From assembly GCA_017536845.1 (NCBI GenBank), contig JAFWCP010000342.1, positions 1-16,583 on the forward strand: a DNA stretch of 16,583 nt, in the 5' to 3' direction. Made by a program: the position numbers and the translations under genes. Origin of the DNA: Solobacterium sp. Its GTDB lineage: Bacteria; Bacillota_I; Bacilli_A; Erysipelotrichales; Erysipelotrichaceae. The notes beneath the pieces are model-generated. The model ran no database searches and had not been told where the DNA came from. It saw only the letters and a list, made by a program, of their open reading frames with translations. This document shows positions 6,232-15,015 of the stretch, in pieces (the first letter of the stretch is position 1; the number at the start of each line of letters is the position of its first letter).

Positions 6232-6984
6232 ATGCTGAGAATGCTGCTGTGGGCAATGCTGATATATCTGATTATGAGTATGTTCCTGAACCGGAAGATG
6301 CAGGCCGGGAACCCGCTGATTGACCTTGTCAAGAAGATCAAAGACCGTAATGAATTCTTCACTGCGGCGGATGAACTGATTGCGTCCGATGACGTGGTCA
6401 CCGCCAACAAGGCCAGATGCGTCAAGCTCTGGGGCATGACCTATCATGAAGAGTATGACAGCTTCGAACAGCTGGTTAATGAAATCAATCCCGATGAACT
6501 GATTTCCGGTGATAAGATCACCGACAATGAAGATTCGTTCTTCTACCTGCTGCTGGGAATTCCCAACATGCTGGCGGGAAAGGGAAGAAATGAAGAACTG
6601 AAACTGCTGCAGGAAAAAATGCAGCCGTACCGGGAAAAGCTGAAGAACCAGATGGTCGTCCTGCTTTCGGAAGGCTGCGACCATATGTATGCCGGTGAAC
6701 CGGAAGAAGGCCGCAAGGTGTTTGAACGCATCCTGGAAGGTGAATATGAAGGATATTCCTACAACAAACAGCTGATCGGCCTGTACAAGCAGATCTGTGC
6801 TGCCGAGCTTATAAATATTTATAAGGAAACAGGTGAAACTGAGAAAATCGATGACCTGAAGGATCTCGTCCAGGAGTTTGCCAACAGCGGTGTCGGCCAG
6901 AGATGGATCGCCAACATCGGCCTTGCGGATGAGTTCCTGACCGACAGTCCGGAAGAGGATACAGAGAGCGAGGGCAAAGAATGA
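6232..6984 (+). CDS. Membrane-anchored helical (TPR-like) protein of unknown function
   Basis: I do not recognise a specific family. The 250-residue protein has one hydrophobic N-terminal segment (about 2-19) followed by NRK, so the remainder should be cytoplasmic. The rest is charged and predicted helical, with a pattern resembling tetratricopeptide-type repeats (for example EGCDHMYAGEPEEGRKVFERILEGEYEGYSY, about 146-176, and the stretch around LYKQICAAELINIYKETGETEKIDDL). It ends in an acidic tail. The start is supported by GGAGGT at 6219-6224, 7 nt before the ATG. Its stop overlaps the pth start by 4 bp (ATGA), so it is the first gene of the operon and is coupled to pth. A scaffold or protein-interaction role is inference from the fold type. 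Confidence 0.8.
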   Translation: MLRMLLWAMLIYLIMSMFLNRKMQAGNPLIDLVKKIKDRNEFFTAADELIASDDVVTANKARCVKLWGMTYHEEYDSFEQLVNEINPDELISGDKITDNEDSFFYLLLGIPNMLAGKGRNEELKLLQEKMQPYREKLKNQMVVLLSEGCDHMYAGEPEEGRKVFERILEGEYEGYSYNKQLIGLYKQICAAELINIYKETGETEKIDDLKDLVQEFANSGVGQRWIANIGLADEFLTDSPEEDTESEGKE

Positions 6985-7568
6985 AGCTCATTGTCGGATT
7001 GGGAAATCCCGGCAAGGAATATGAAAAGACAAGGCACAACAGCGGTTTCATGGCAATTGAGCGTCTGGCGGATAAACTGGGCGTTTCAATCACAACGTCA
7101 AAGTGGAACGCGTTGATTGCCAATACGAATATCGCCGGCCAGGGCGTCGTGCTGATGAAACCGCTGACGTATATGAATGAATCAGGCAATGCCGTCATCC
7201 AGGCAGTTCATTTCTATAAACTGGATCCGTCGGATATCCTGATCATCCATGACGACATGGATCTGCCGACCGGTTCGCTGCGCATCCGCAAAAAAGGAAG
7301 CAGCGGCGGCCAGAAGGGCATGAAATCCATCATCGCCCATGTCGGTACGGATGATATCAACCGCATCCGGATCGGCGTCGGCCACAGCCGCCGGGGCAGT
7401 CATGATGAAGTCCCCGACTGGGTGCTTTCACCGGTGCCGAAAAGTGAACAGGAAGTCTTCCAGACCGCTGTTGCCGCAGCGGCGGAAGCGGCATATGCCT
7501 GGGTATCGGAACCGATTGACCAAGTCATGTCGAAGTACAACATCAAAATCAAGGAGGAAGCGTTATAA
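6981..7568 (+). CDS. pth: Peptidyl-tRNA hydrolase
   Basis: Pth cleaves the ester bond of peptidyl-tRNA that drops off ribosomes, recycling tRNA. The 195-residue protein has the N-terminal GLGNPG with catalytic-site Asn9, His19 in TRHNSGF, Asn66 in TYMNESG and Asp91 in HDDMDLP, corresponding to E. coli N10, H20, N68 and D93. The loop after the glycine-rich turn reads GSSGGQKGMKSI, so the residues equivalent to E. coli H113 and N114 are Gln111 and Lys112. The gene begins inside the stop codon of its upstream neighbour. The AAGGAGG near its 3' end (7551-7557) serves mfd. The pth-mfd order is conserved in Firmicutes. Confidence 0.97.
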   Translation: MKLIVGLGNPGKEYEKTRHNSGFMAIERLADKLGVSITTSKWNALIANTNIAGQGVVLMKPLTYMNESGNAVIQAVHFYKLDPSDILIIHDDMDLPTGSLRIRKKGSSGGQKGMKSIIAHVGTDDINRIRIGVGHSRRGSHDEVPDWVLSPVPKSEQEVFQTAVAAAAEAAYAWVSEPIDQVMSKYNIKIKEEAL

Positions 7569-7582
7569 CGAAAAATACAGGA

Positions 7583-10500
7583 ATGCCTTCCTGGCTGTTT
7601 GAAGCTCTGAAGGAAAATGCTGCGGTAAAGCAGCTGGATCAGCACAAAGGGGTGCTGCCGCTGACGTCTCTGATTGAGGAAGCCCTGGTGATCAGTGCCT
7701 CCTATCAGAAAAAGCCCAGGCCCATGCTTGTCGTAAAACAGAACCTGTATCAGGCACAAAGGCTTTATGACCGGGTCTCATCACTGCTCCCGGAAAGCTG
7801 CTGTGCCCTTTTTGGCGCGGACGAATCCCTGCGGGTTGAGATCATCGCTTCTTCCCCGGAAACCATGGCGGCCAAGGTGGACACCCTTGCCTCCCTGATG
7901 GAAAACCCGAACCAGATTGTCATCACCTGTCCTTCCGGATATCTGCGCCAGCTTCCTCTGCCGGAGAAGTTCGGAAAAGGCTGTTTTGTCCTGAAAACCG
8001 ATGATGTCATGGACATGGATGACCTCAAACGCCGTCTGATTGCCGGCGGCTACCAGCAGACATCGCATATTGACCACCCGCTGACCTTTGCCGCAAGAGG
8101 AGGCATCGTGGATGTCTATACCATCAACTATGATGACCCGGTGCGGATTGAATTCTTCGATACGGAAATCGAGTCTATCCGTTTCTTTGACGTTGTGTCC
8201 CAGAAGACAAAGAAGGTGACTGACCAGGTACGGATTGTGCCGGCTTCCGACCTTCTGTTTGATGAAGAGGATATTGCTGAAATCCGTCAGAAGGCGGTGA
8301 AGATTCTGGAAAACCGTGAGGACAAGGATCTGTTCGGTGCGGTGGAAACCGACCTGATCACTATGGAGTCGCATGTCATAGACAAGGGCATGTATCCCTA
8401 CCTTGCCCTGCTTGATCAGACGGCAGGAATCTGGGACTACATGGACAATCCGACCATTATCCTCTCTGATGCGGAAAAGATCAGGGAAGGGATTAAGAAG
8501 CTGAATGAGGATACCATTGCCTACATTCAGGAGATGGTGCAGGAAAAGAAACTGCTGCCTAAATTCATGCTGTACCATGATCCGGAAAGAATTCCCTGCC
8601 GGAAAATCGAAGAGAGCCCCTTTGCGAAGAACACCGCCATGATTGAAGAGGTGCATCTTCCCAACGAAACGCTGGATACGAAAATCCGCATTGCCGCAAA
8701 GGAAAAACGGGTCGTTATCGCCTTAGGCCGCAAGGAAATGGAAATGGCCGCAGCTGCCTGCAGGGAAAGTGAGATCGGTTATCACATGATGGGTGAAGAA
8801 CCGGATGACGGGCTGCAGTTTGCTGCGTTTGCCATGTCGGAAGGGTTCCGGCTGGCGGATGAGGACCTGACTGTCTATACGGCGAAGGAACTGTTTGAAA
8901 TCCGTCATCGGACCGGCAGGTATGAAAAGAAATTCGCAAGTGCCGAACTGATCCACCACTATGATGAACTGGAAAAAGGAGATTACGTGGTTCATTCCCA
9001 GTATGGGGTCGGGCAGTATGTCGGCATTGAAACAAGAGAGGTGCAGGGCAATACCCGTGATTTCCTGCGGGTTGTCTACGCCGGCAATTCCGAACTGCTG
9101 GTGCCGCTGGAACAGTTCCGGCTGGTCAGGAAGTTCGTCTCCCGGGAAGGCGTTGTCCCCAAGCTGAACAAGCTTGGCACAACCGAGTGGCAGAAGACAA
9201 AGAAACGTCTGGAAAAGAATGTCGACAACATTGCCGAACGTCTGGTCGCCCTGTATGCCGACCGGCGTGAACATATCGGGCATGCCTTCTCGAAGGATAA
9301 TGAAATGACGGTGAAGTTTGAAAATGCCTTCCCGTACGAGCTGACCCCCGACCAGCAGAAGGCGGTGGAAGCAGTCAAAAAGGATATGGAAAGCGACCTG
9401 CCGATGGATCGTCTGATCTGCGGCGATGTCGGTTTCGGCAAGACGGAAGTTGCCGTACGGGCATCGTTCAAGGCAGTGGCGGACGGCAAGCAGGTTGCCG
9501 TATTATGTCCGACCACCATCCTTGCCGAACAGCATTTCAAGACCTTTACCGAACGTTACAAAGGCCAGCCGGTGACCATCCGGATTCTCGACCGGTTTGT
9601 CACCCCGCTGAACCAGAAGCTCTATATTGAAGAAGTGAAAACGGGCAGGGCGGATATCCTGATCGGCACGCACCGGATCCTCTCAAAGGATGTCGTGTTC
9701 AAGGATCTCGGCCTGCTGGTGGTGGATGAAGAACAGCGTTTCGGCGTGGAGCATAAGGAAAAGATCAAATCGCTGAAAAGCGCCATTGATGTGCTGACCC
9801 TGAGCGCAACGCCGATTCCCCGTACCCTTCAGATGAGCCTGGTCGGCATCCGCTCGATGTCGCAGCTCGACACGCCGCCGCTGAACCGGTATTCCGTACA
9901 GACGTATGTCGTGGAAAAGAATCTCGGCCTGATTGCGGATGCCATCCAGAAGGAAATGGCAAGAGACGGTCAGGTGTTCTACCTTCACAACAATATTGAT
10001 ATGATCTATAACACGGCCCGGACGATCCAGAACCTTGTCCCTGAGGCAAGGGTGGATGTCATCCACGGCCGCATGAACCGGACGGAAATCGAAGACGTCA
10101 TGTACCGGTTTGTCGCCCATGAATCGGATGTGCTGGTGTGTACGACCATTGTGGAAAACGGCATTGACATTCCCAATGTCAATACCATCCTGGTGGAAAA
10201 CGCCCAGGACTTCGGCCTGGCACAGATGTACCAGATCAAGGGCAGGGTCGGCAGATCAAATCGTCTGGCCTATGCCTATCTGATGATCCCGGAAAGAAAA
10301 AACCTTTCTGAAGTGGCGTCCAAGCGTCTGCAGGCAATCAAGGAATTTGCCCGTCTTGGCAGCGGCTACAAGATTGCCATGCGTGACCTGACCATCCGCG
10401 GCGCCGGCGACCTGCTTGGCGCCAACCAGTCCGGCTTCATTGATACCGTCGGCATTGACATGTATGTGGAAATGCTCGACCGGGCTATCAAGGCCAAACA

Positions 10501-10990
10501 GGAAGGCAAGGCCATTGTCCGTGAACCCGAACCGCCCAAGCCGATTCAGATTTCCAAGACCAGTTATATCCCGGCCGGGTTTGCGGCCAATGATTATGAT
10601 AAACTGGAGCTGTATCAGAAGATCGATGCCCTTTCCAGTGAAGAGGAAATTGAAGACTGCAGGAAAGACATCATCGACCAGTACGGCCGGCTGCCGGATG
10701 AGGTGGATGCATTGTTTATGAAGAAGAGTCTGGATCTGAAACTGCGTGACCCGGTCATCTTCCGCTATCGGGAAGAGCCGGACCGCTGTGTTGTCGAGCT
10801 GACGGAAGAGGTCTCCTCCAATATGGATGGCGTCAGGCTGTTTGAAGATCTGCACAGGCTGAAAAAAGACATCAGCCTCTCTTATCTCAAGGGCAGGATC
10901 CAGCTGTATATTCCGCGGAACCGACGTATCAATTATCTGGTTCTGACCGCAAAGGCAATTGATGTTGCCAAAGGAGCAATCAAAGTATGA
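7583..10990 (+). CDS. mfd: Transcription-repair coupling factor Mfd
   Basis: Mfd is the DNA translocase that removes stalled RNA polymerase and recruits UvrA. The protein of 1135 residues has the expected layout: an N-terminal UvrB-like module, an RNA-polymerase-interaction domain (starting near [15 protein letters not shown], about 470), then the RecG-like translocase. The translocase carries Walker A DVGFGKTE (about 614-621), DEEQ (about 714-717), LSATPIPRT (about 740) and GRVGRS (about 888); a C-terminal D7 domain follows. The start is uncertain. The ATG at 7583 has only an AGGA touching it, whereas a strong AAGGAGG (7551-7557) sits 7 nt before an in-frame ATA (7565) that overlaps the pth stop as ATAA. 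Translation may begin there, adding six residues. The mfd stop overlaps the next start by 4 bp. Confidence 0.97.
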   Translation: MPSWLFEALKENAAVKQLDQHKGVLPLTSLIEEALVISASYQKKPRPMLVVKQNLYQAQRLYDRVSSLLPESCCALFGADESLRVEIIASSPETMAAKVDTLASLMENPNQIVITCPSGYLRQLPLPEKFGKGCFVLKTDDVMDMDDLKRRLIAGGYQQTSHIDHPLTFAARGGIVDVYTINYDDPVRIEFFDTEIESIRFFDVVSQKTKKVTDQVRIVPASDLLFDEEDIAEIRQKAVKILENREDKDLFGAVETDLITMESHVIDKGMYPYLALLDQTAGIWDYMDNPTIILSDAEKIREGIKKLNEDTIAYIQEMVQEKKLLPKFMLYHDPERIPCRKIEESPFAKNTAMIEEVHLPNETLDTKIRIAAKEKRVVIALGRKEMEMAAAACRESEIGYHMMGEEPDDGLQFAAFAMSEGFRLADEDLTVYTAKELFEIRHRTGRYEKKFASAELIHHYDELEKGDYVVHSQYGVGQYVGIETREVQGNTRDFLRVVYAGNSELLVPLEQFRLVRKFVSREGVVPKLNKLGTTEWQKTKKRLEKNVDNIAERLVALYADRREHIGHAFSKDNEMTVKFENAFPYELTPDQQKAVEAVKKDMESDLPMDRLICGDVGFGKTEVAVRASFKAVADGKQVAVLCPTTILAEQHFKTFTERYKGQPVTIRILDRFVTPLNQKLYIEEVKTGRADILIGTHRILSKDVVFKDLGLLVVDEEQRFGVEHKEKIKSLKSAIDVLTLSATPIPRTLQMSLVGIRSMSQLDTPPLNRYSVQTYVVEKNLGLIADAIQKEMARDGQVFYLHNNIDMIYNTARTIQNLVPEARVDVIHGRMNRTEIEDVMYRFVAHESDVLVCTTIVENGIDIPNVNTILVENAQDFGLAQMYQIKGRVGRSNRLAYAYLMIPERKNLSEVASKRLQAIKEFARLGSGYKIAMRDLTIRGAGDLLGANQSGFIDTVGIDMYVEMLDRAIKAKQEGKAIVREPEPPKPIQISKTSYIPAGFAANDYDKLELYQKIDALSSEEEIEDCRKDIIDQYGRLPDEVDALFMKKSLDLKLRDPVIFRYREEPDRCVVELTEEVSSNMDGVRLFEDLHRLKKDISLSYLKGRIQLYIPRNRRINYLVLTAKAIDVAKGAIKV

Positions 10991-11289
10991 GGATTGACAA
11001 GTATCTCAAGTCAAGCAGAATCCTGAAACGCAGGGCAGTATCGAAGGAACTTGCCCTCAATGAACGGGTGGAAATCAACGGCCGGGTGGTCAAGCCGTCC
11101 CATGAAGTCAATGTCGGGGATGTTGTGACCATCACGTTCGGCAACCGGAAGATCGAAATCCGTGTCTTATCCGTGCAGGAAGTGAAAAAGAAGGCAGATG
11201 CGGCGTTAATGTATGAACTGATCAGTGAGACCAGACTGGAAGCGCCGGCACCGACAGAGTATAATAATGAAGACGGGAAAGGAGACTGA
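10987..11289 (+). CDS. rqcP: S4-domain RNA-binding protein, RqcP (YabO/Hsp15) family
   Basis: This 100-residue protein has an S4 RNA-binding domain over most of its length ([23 protein letters not shown]...GRVVKPSHEVNVGDVVTI). The family includes RqcP, which works with RqcH in ribosome quality control by stabilising tRNA on stalled 50S subunits. The position matches yabO in the Bacillus mfd-divIC neighbourhood, which supports RqcP over the related heat-shock protein Hsp15. The acidic C-terminal extension (about 80-100) is unremarkable. The start overlaps the mfd stop (ATGA). Together with pth and mfd it makes this operon strong in rescue functions. RqcH itself is not in the window. Confidence 0.85.
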   Translation: MRIDKYLKSSRILKRRAVSKELALNERVEINGRVVKPSHEVNVGDVVTITFGNRKIEIRVLSVQEVKKKADAALMYELISETRLEAPAPTEYNNEDGKGD

Positions 11290-11292
11290 ACC

Positions 11293-11598
11293 ATGGCAAA
11301 GAAGAAGAAAATCAAAAGGTCCTGGGGCAAGACGATGATCGGGTTCCTCCTGATCGCGGTTTCCGCCTATCTGTTATACCTTGTAGGTAATGAAGTGTTC
11401 ACAACCATTACCCTGCGCCGGCAGCTGGAAGAAGTCCAGCTGAAGCTGCAGGAAATGCAGGATGAAAACAATTATCTGGTCAACCAGAAGGCCAAGCTGA
11501 TGGATCCGGACTATGTGGAAAGCTATGCCCGTTCCAACTATATGTTCTCCAAAGACGGCGAAGCTGTCTTCTATCTGCCGCAGGATGCAAACAAATGA
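11293..11598 (+). CDS. divIC: Septum formation initiator, DivIC/FtsB family
   Basis: DivIC is a bitopic protein of the divisome that forms a complex with FtsL and DivIB to activate septal wall synthesis. The 101-residue protein has a basic cytoplasmic tail (1-13), one membrane segment (about 15-33), a coiled coil (about 37-68, LRRQLEEVQLKLQEMQDENNYL) and the family ending DPDYVESYARSNYMFSKDGEAVFYLP. A good Shine-Dalgarno sequence (AAAGGAG, 11278-11284) overlaps the end of the previous gene. The stop overlaps the downstream lipoprotein start by 4 bp. Confidence 0.92.
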   Translation: MAKKKKIKRSWGKTMIGFLLIAVSAYLLYLVGNEVFTTITLRRQLEEVQLKLQEMQDENNYLVNQKAKLMDPDYVESYARSNYMFSKDGEAVFYLPQDANK

Positions 11599-12320
11599 AG
11601 AAGACAATCCTGATCCTTATTGGCAGCCTGTTTCTGTGCGGCTGCCGGCAGATTACCGAAGCGTTTGTCAAGCTTCCGGAAGAAGAGAGCGTTGTCATTG
11701 ATGAGCCTGTATCTGTCGGCCCGGAAGAGTCTGACAATGACTACAGCCTGCATCCTGATGATGTGACAGACTATGACCGCCGGGCCATCACCGCCCTGAT
11801 CAACGCCAAACTGCGTCAGGACTTCGGCAAGAACAACTATTACCCGGTCAATGCCGACAGCCTCATGTTTGAGAAAAAAGACGGCATCATTACCGCCAGC
11901 GGCGAATACACTGCCAAAGGGGAAGGCGGCTGGCAGAAAGTGCCGTTCTCCTGGCAGTATGATGACCGCAATGTCGAATATGTCCTGCTTGAAGATCATT
12001 CCGGTGACGATGTCAACCTGGACGAACATACCGATGAATCCGGGGAAAAGGGCAAGGAGAAAAACGGTGCCCTGGTGGAACCGGATAAGACATATACCTG
12101 CCGGGCAGGTTCGGGCATCTCCATTACTGCCAACCACAGCGGCGAGGGATATCTGACCATCCAGATTGTCGACATGGACGGCAACCTGGTCCAGACGGTG
12201 TTTGATGATACCGGCGATTTCAACGAAACAAGAAGGACCGACCTGGAAACCGGCAGCTATCAGATTTATATGAAGCGTACCGGAGGCGGGTCATGGGGCT
12301 TCAGCTACAGCGGCTATTGA
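11595..12320 (+). CDS. Predicted lipoprotein of unknown function, co-transcribed with divIC
   Basis: I do not recognise this protein. Its 241 residues begin with a lipoprotein signal peptide ending LFLCGC, with Cys17 as the lipidation site. An acidic low-complexity linker follows (about 28-58). A first domain (about 58-125) has alternating beta and helical character, a second acidic stretch covers about 130-155, and the C-terminal domain (about 158-241) is beta-rich with TGSYQIYM-like and WGFSYSGY segments, suggesting an extracellular beta-sandwich of the kind seen in adhesion or carbohydrate-binding modules. That is inference from pattern only. The ATGA overlap with divIC suggests coupled expression and a link to the septum or cell wall. 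It is the last gene before a strong terminator. Confidence 0.85.
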   Translation: MKKTILILIGSLFLCGCRQITEAFVKLPEEESVVIDEPVSVGPEESDNDYSLHPDDVTDYDRRAITALINAKLRQDFGKNNYYPVNADSLMFEKKDGIITASGEYTAKGEGGWQKVPFSWQYDDRNVEYVLLEDHSGDDVNLDEHTDESGEKGKEKNGALVEPDKTYTCRAGSGISITANHSGEGYLTIQIVDMDGNLVQTVFDDTGDFNETRRTDLETGSYQIYMKRTGGGSWGFSYSGY

Positions 12321-12370
12321 TCGAAGTTATTCCGAAAGATCACCTCTCGAGTTTTCATAACATTCAAATT

Positions 12371-12412
12371 ACGCCTGATTCCACCAATTATGGTGCTGAA
12401 TCAGGCGTTTTT
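12371..12412 (+). terminator. Strong terminator of the pth-mfd-divIC operon
   Basis: An 11-bp perfect stem, ACGCCTGATTC (12371-12381) with GAATCAGGCGT (12398-12408), is extended inward by CACC/GGTG around a 6-nt loop with a 2-nt bulge. Five T residues follow (12408-12412). It lies 50 nt after the lipoprotein stop codon. Confidence 0.93.
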
Positions 12413-12475
12413 CGTTGATTTTCATCCAGAATATGATTTCCGGTTTTGCATGATTTCCCCGTATTAAATCGAAAG

Positions 12476-12601
12476 TCGCTTAATTAGGCCGTCGTGGCGC
12501 GAAGCGATCAGATACCCCGGCCGCGAGCTTGTCGGGCGGGCAAACGTCCCGTGGATGTTTGAGGCTTGCCCAGGGTAATTCATTCAGGGCAATATCTGAT
12601 C
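12476..12601 (+). ncRNA. Candidate structured RNA of unknown class
   Basis: This G+C-rich block sits in an otherwise AT-rich intergenic region and has several mutually compatible helices. A closing stem pairs GATCAGATA (12506-12514) with TATCTGATC (12593-12601). Inside it are a hairpin CCCGGC/GTCGGG (12516-12521 with 12531-12536) and a long hairpin GGGCA + AACGTCC / GGATGTT + TGCCC (12538-12571). A preceding stem, TCGCTT/AAGCGA (12476-12481 with 12502-12507), encloses a GCC/GGC mini-hairpin and shares two bases with the closing stem. It matches none of the RNA classes I know (riboswitches, 6S, RNase P RNA, tmRNA, SRP RNA). Strand is assigned by the possible terminator at 12692-12721 and is not certain. 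Confidence 0.45.
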
Positions 12602-12691
12602 AGGGAACTGAAAAGGAGTATACCTGAAGCTGCCGGGCTGATCCCATTCACAATGTAACAGAGAAAACACAGCATGGTAAGGTGAAAATGC

Positions 12692-12721
12692 CTCTTAATG
12701 AAAAATTGAGAGATGTTTTTT
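12692..12721 (+). terminator. Possible terminator downstream of the structured element
   Basis: CTCTTAAT (12692-12699) pairs with ATTGAGAG (12705-12712), eight pairs including one G-U, around GAAAA; six T residues follow after ATG (12716-12721). It could end a transcript carrying the 12476-12601 element. The remaining 12722-12947 is AT-rich; I see no convincing gene in it, only a weak bulged hairpin at 12873-12892 that might end the minus-strand ABC operon. Confidence 0.5.
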
Positions 12722-12947
12722 CATAAAACTCAGAATAAACAAGACATCGCCGTCAGGTCGTTTTTGTTTGAACACTGGCAAAGAGATCAACCACCTGAAC
12801 GAAGAGGTTGTAGAATACAGCTAAACATAATGCAATTTATATGTAGAGTGATATCTTATGTGCATTTTAAAACAGACCTACAAATGAGGCTGCAGTGCGA
12901 TTATCAGGCATGTCACTCTGTAACTTCAATACATTAAACTATTACGA

Positions 12948-15014
12948 TTATGTATGGATCCGGCTGCATGACCAAGCGGTACATACTGCGGTAACGATGA
13001 AAATCGCTGCTGTATACAGCTTTGACTGCAGAAACAATGGTGAAAGGAAAGGGTTGAAAATAGCATACAGCAAAGCAGCTGTAATTGCCGCAGAAAGAAA
13101 TGCCGGTGTAAAGGAGAGCTGTTTTGATAAGAGAATTGTGGCTGAAGACAGAGCCATAAGGAAGATAAACTGATTGACGAAGAACAATGTCAGATATAGC
13201 CGTATATCCATTTCGGATTCAATCGGGAAATACTGGTTTACCGGTGCTTTGATAATTGTGATATCCATGTATTTCGTAAACTTCATGTACCGCCCGCCGT
13301 ACACAATGAAAATGACCGTCAGTATGTTTATGGCTGCAATCAGGAGGATGAAAAAGGCATAGGTTTTCTTTTTCCTTGACGTTTCGGCAAGTACTGCAAT
13401 CATACTGTGGTATCGGTTCTGCCCTAGTATGGCGGAAAGAAGCAGCACCGGAATTACCGTCATGGCATACAGGACAGCCCGGTACAGCTGCGAGTCTGTC
13501 TGCAGCCAAAGTTTGACAGCTTCTGTGTTCTGGTATACGGTTCCTTTTGACTGATAAATATCCATGATTTCCTCATAGACGGTTTCAAAGGCGTCTTTTC
13601 GTGATGCGTCATAACTGTATTGAGCAACCATAGCCTGTTCTTCTTCTGTCAGGGTGTTGTTCATGATGTGTTCCTGCAGGGCGTTGATCCTTACGGATGC
13701 ATCATCGATGCGGGCTTTTTCCGCCGTTAATCCGGCAATTGTATTTTCATTGAGCGGGCCGTAATACCGGCTTCTTTCGCTGTTCAGCTGCCGCTGTCGA
13801 GAGGATTCTGTAACGGTATAGCTACGGATGTCATACAGGTGATATCCCGCCAGCAGCAAGAAAACCAGCAGTCCTTTTTTCACGATCATGGCGTCATGCA
13901 TTTCACGCAGGAAGATATTGGTGATATGGAGGCGAAGATGTCTTCGCAGCAGCAGTGTCTTTGCGGTTTTTCCCTGCCTGAGATATAAAAAGGCAAATGC
14001 CGAAAACACAATGATAACAGCAGCGGGCAATCCGGCCAAGGACCAGATTGCGAAAGCGTCTTCATACACCCCTGCAGACTTTGCCCCCAGCAAGGGGAAA
14101 ACATTCCATTTTTTCAGATATGCCAGCGGTGAGGCGATGCTGATGAAATGAAAAGAAAGATATTCTGCCAAAAGGAATATGCCGGTTATCGTAAAAGCAA
14201 ATACCGTATGTCCGCTGATCTGCCGCAGCAGCAGGTACCCTCCCACCATCAGCAGCACCGTCAACATGCCAATCACCATGGTTAAGAACAAGTATGTGTA
14301 TGCATCAAGATGTGTAAAGGTATCTTTGTATCCGTATATGAGCTGCACCGGTGTATCTAAAGCCAGCCCGAGAGAGTGCATGAATACGGCCTGCATCAGG
14401 AATACCACAGCAAACATGCTTATCGTAAAGAACAAAAGGGTAATGAACTTCTGCAGAAACAGCTTGTGGATGCCGGTGGCAGACGTGGCATACAGCGGCA
14501 GAAAATCGGTATCCTGATCCTGTATGAGGATCCTTCCGGCTAATATGATCGTCGCTGCAAGAAGGAAAACATTTATGGCTAGGGCGGACTGCGTAAAGAA
14601 CAAAAATGGAATATCGTTTACAAAGCGGATATCCAGTGACCTGGCATATTCAAGATACGCACGCTGTTCAGCCAGTGCCGCCTGATCCGCAGGATCAGAA
14701 AACAGGCGGGAGTTCTGTTTCTTTTCAATAACCTCAATACTGCTGTTCAGACTTTCATAGTATGAGACTGCCTGTTCAGCACGTGGAAAGAGAATGGTTA
14801 TGTCAGACCTGTAAAACGAAAGATAACTGTTCAGGTCTGTTTCAGTGTTCAGCCAGCCGCTGTTTAAAGCCGCATTCAGGGAATCGACATCCTGCTGATA
14901 ATCCCTTGCAGTTGGATAGATGCCAAGACATTCAACGATCATCAATATCAGCAGGCAGGCATACAGAAAAGCCGCGAGCGGACTGATCAGTGTTTTCTTC
15001 AGTTCGGTAAACAT
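12948..15014 (-). CDS. Large ABC-2-type permease with two tandem membrane halves
   Basis: This 688-residue membrane protein forms the channel for the ATPase encoded just before it. Each half shows the same layout. The first has one membrane segment (about 12-33), a hydrophilic, helix-rich extracellular loop of roughly 100 residues, then about five membrane segments up to about 350. The second repeats this with a segment near 380-400, a similar loop, and more segments to the end. It thus looks like a fusion or duplication of two ABC-2 permeases, giving a one-chain full transporter. The ATG at 15014 follows the ATPase stop by one base (TAATATG), implying coupling. In-frame ATGs upstream within the ATPase gene are possible but less likely. 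The substrate is unknown; export of a peptide or lipid is the usual role of such systems. Confidence 0.85.
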   Translation of the reverse strand: MFTELKKTLISPLAAFLYACLLILMIVECLGIYPTARDYQQDVDSLNAALNSGWLNTETDLNSYLSFYRSDITILFPRAEQAVSYYESLNSSIEVIEKKQNSRLFSDPADQAALAEQRAYLEYARSLDIRFVNDIPFLFFTQSALAINVFLLAATIILAGRILIQDQDTDFLPLYATSATGIHKLFLQKFITLLFFTISMFAVVFLMQAVFMHSLGLALDTPVQLIYGYKDTFTHLDAYTYLFLTMVIGMLTVLLMVGGYLLLRQISGHTVFAFTITGIFLLAEYLSFHFISIASPLAYLKKWNVFPLLGAKSAGVYEDAFAIWSLAGLPAAVIIVFSAFAFLYLRQGKTAKTLLLRRHLRLHITNIFLREMHDAMIVKKGLLVFLLLAGYHLYDIRSYTVTESSRQRQLNSERSRYYGPLNENTIAGLTAEKARIDDASVRINALQEHIMNNTLTEEEQAMVAQYSYDASRKDAFETVYEEIMDIYQSKGTVYQNTEAVKLWLQTDSQLYRAVLYAMTVIPVLLLSAILGQNRYHSMIAVLAETSRKKKTYAFFILLIAAINILTVIFIVYGGRYMKFTKYMDITIIKAPVNQYFPIESEMDIRLYLTLFFVNQFIFLMALSSATILLSKQLSFTPAFLSAAITAALLYAIFNPFLSPLFLQSKLYTAAIFIVTAVCTAWSCSRIHT

Positions 15015-15015
15015 A

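Noticed and set aside
6133..6684. N-terminal extension of the VanY-type frame to 437 residues
   Set aside because: It runs antisense through the well-supported gene at 6232 and the promoter gap, and the membrane anchor and family similarity begin at the ATG at 6132.
12506..12520. Resemblance of GATCAGATACCCC to the 16S rRNA segment GATTAGATACCC
   Set aside because: The match is short and the flanks do not continue into 16S sequence, so it is likely chance, not an rRNA fragment.
12688..12937. Short frames after the structured element (a 12-codon frame at 12688 and a 74-codon frame at 12713)
   Set aside because: The first is very short and overlaps a hairpin; the second lacks a ribosome binding site and has a composition unlike real proteins, so neither is supported.
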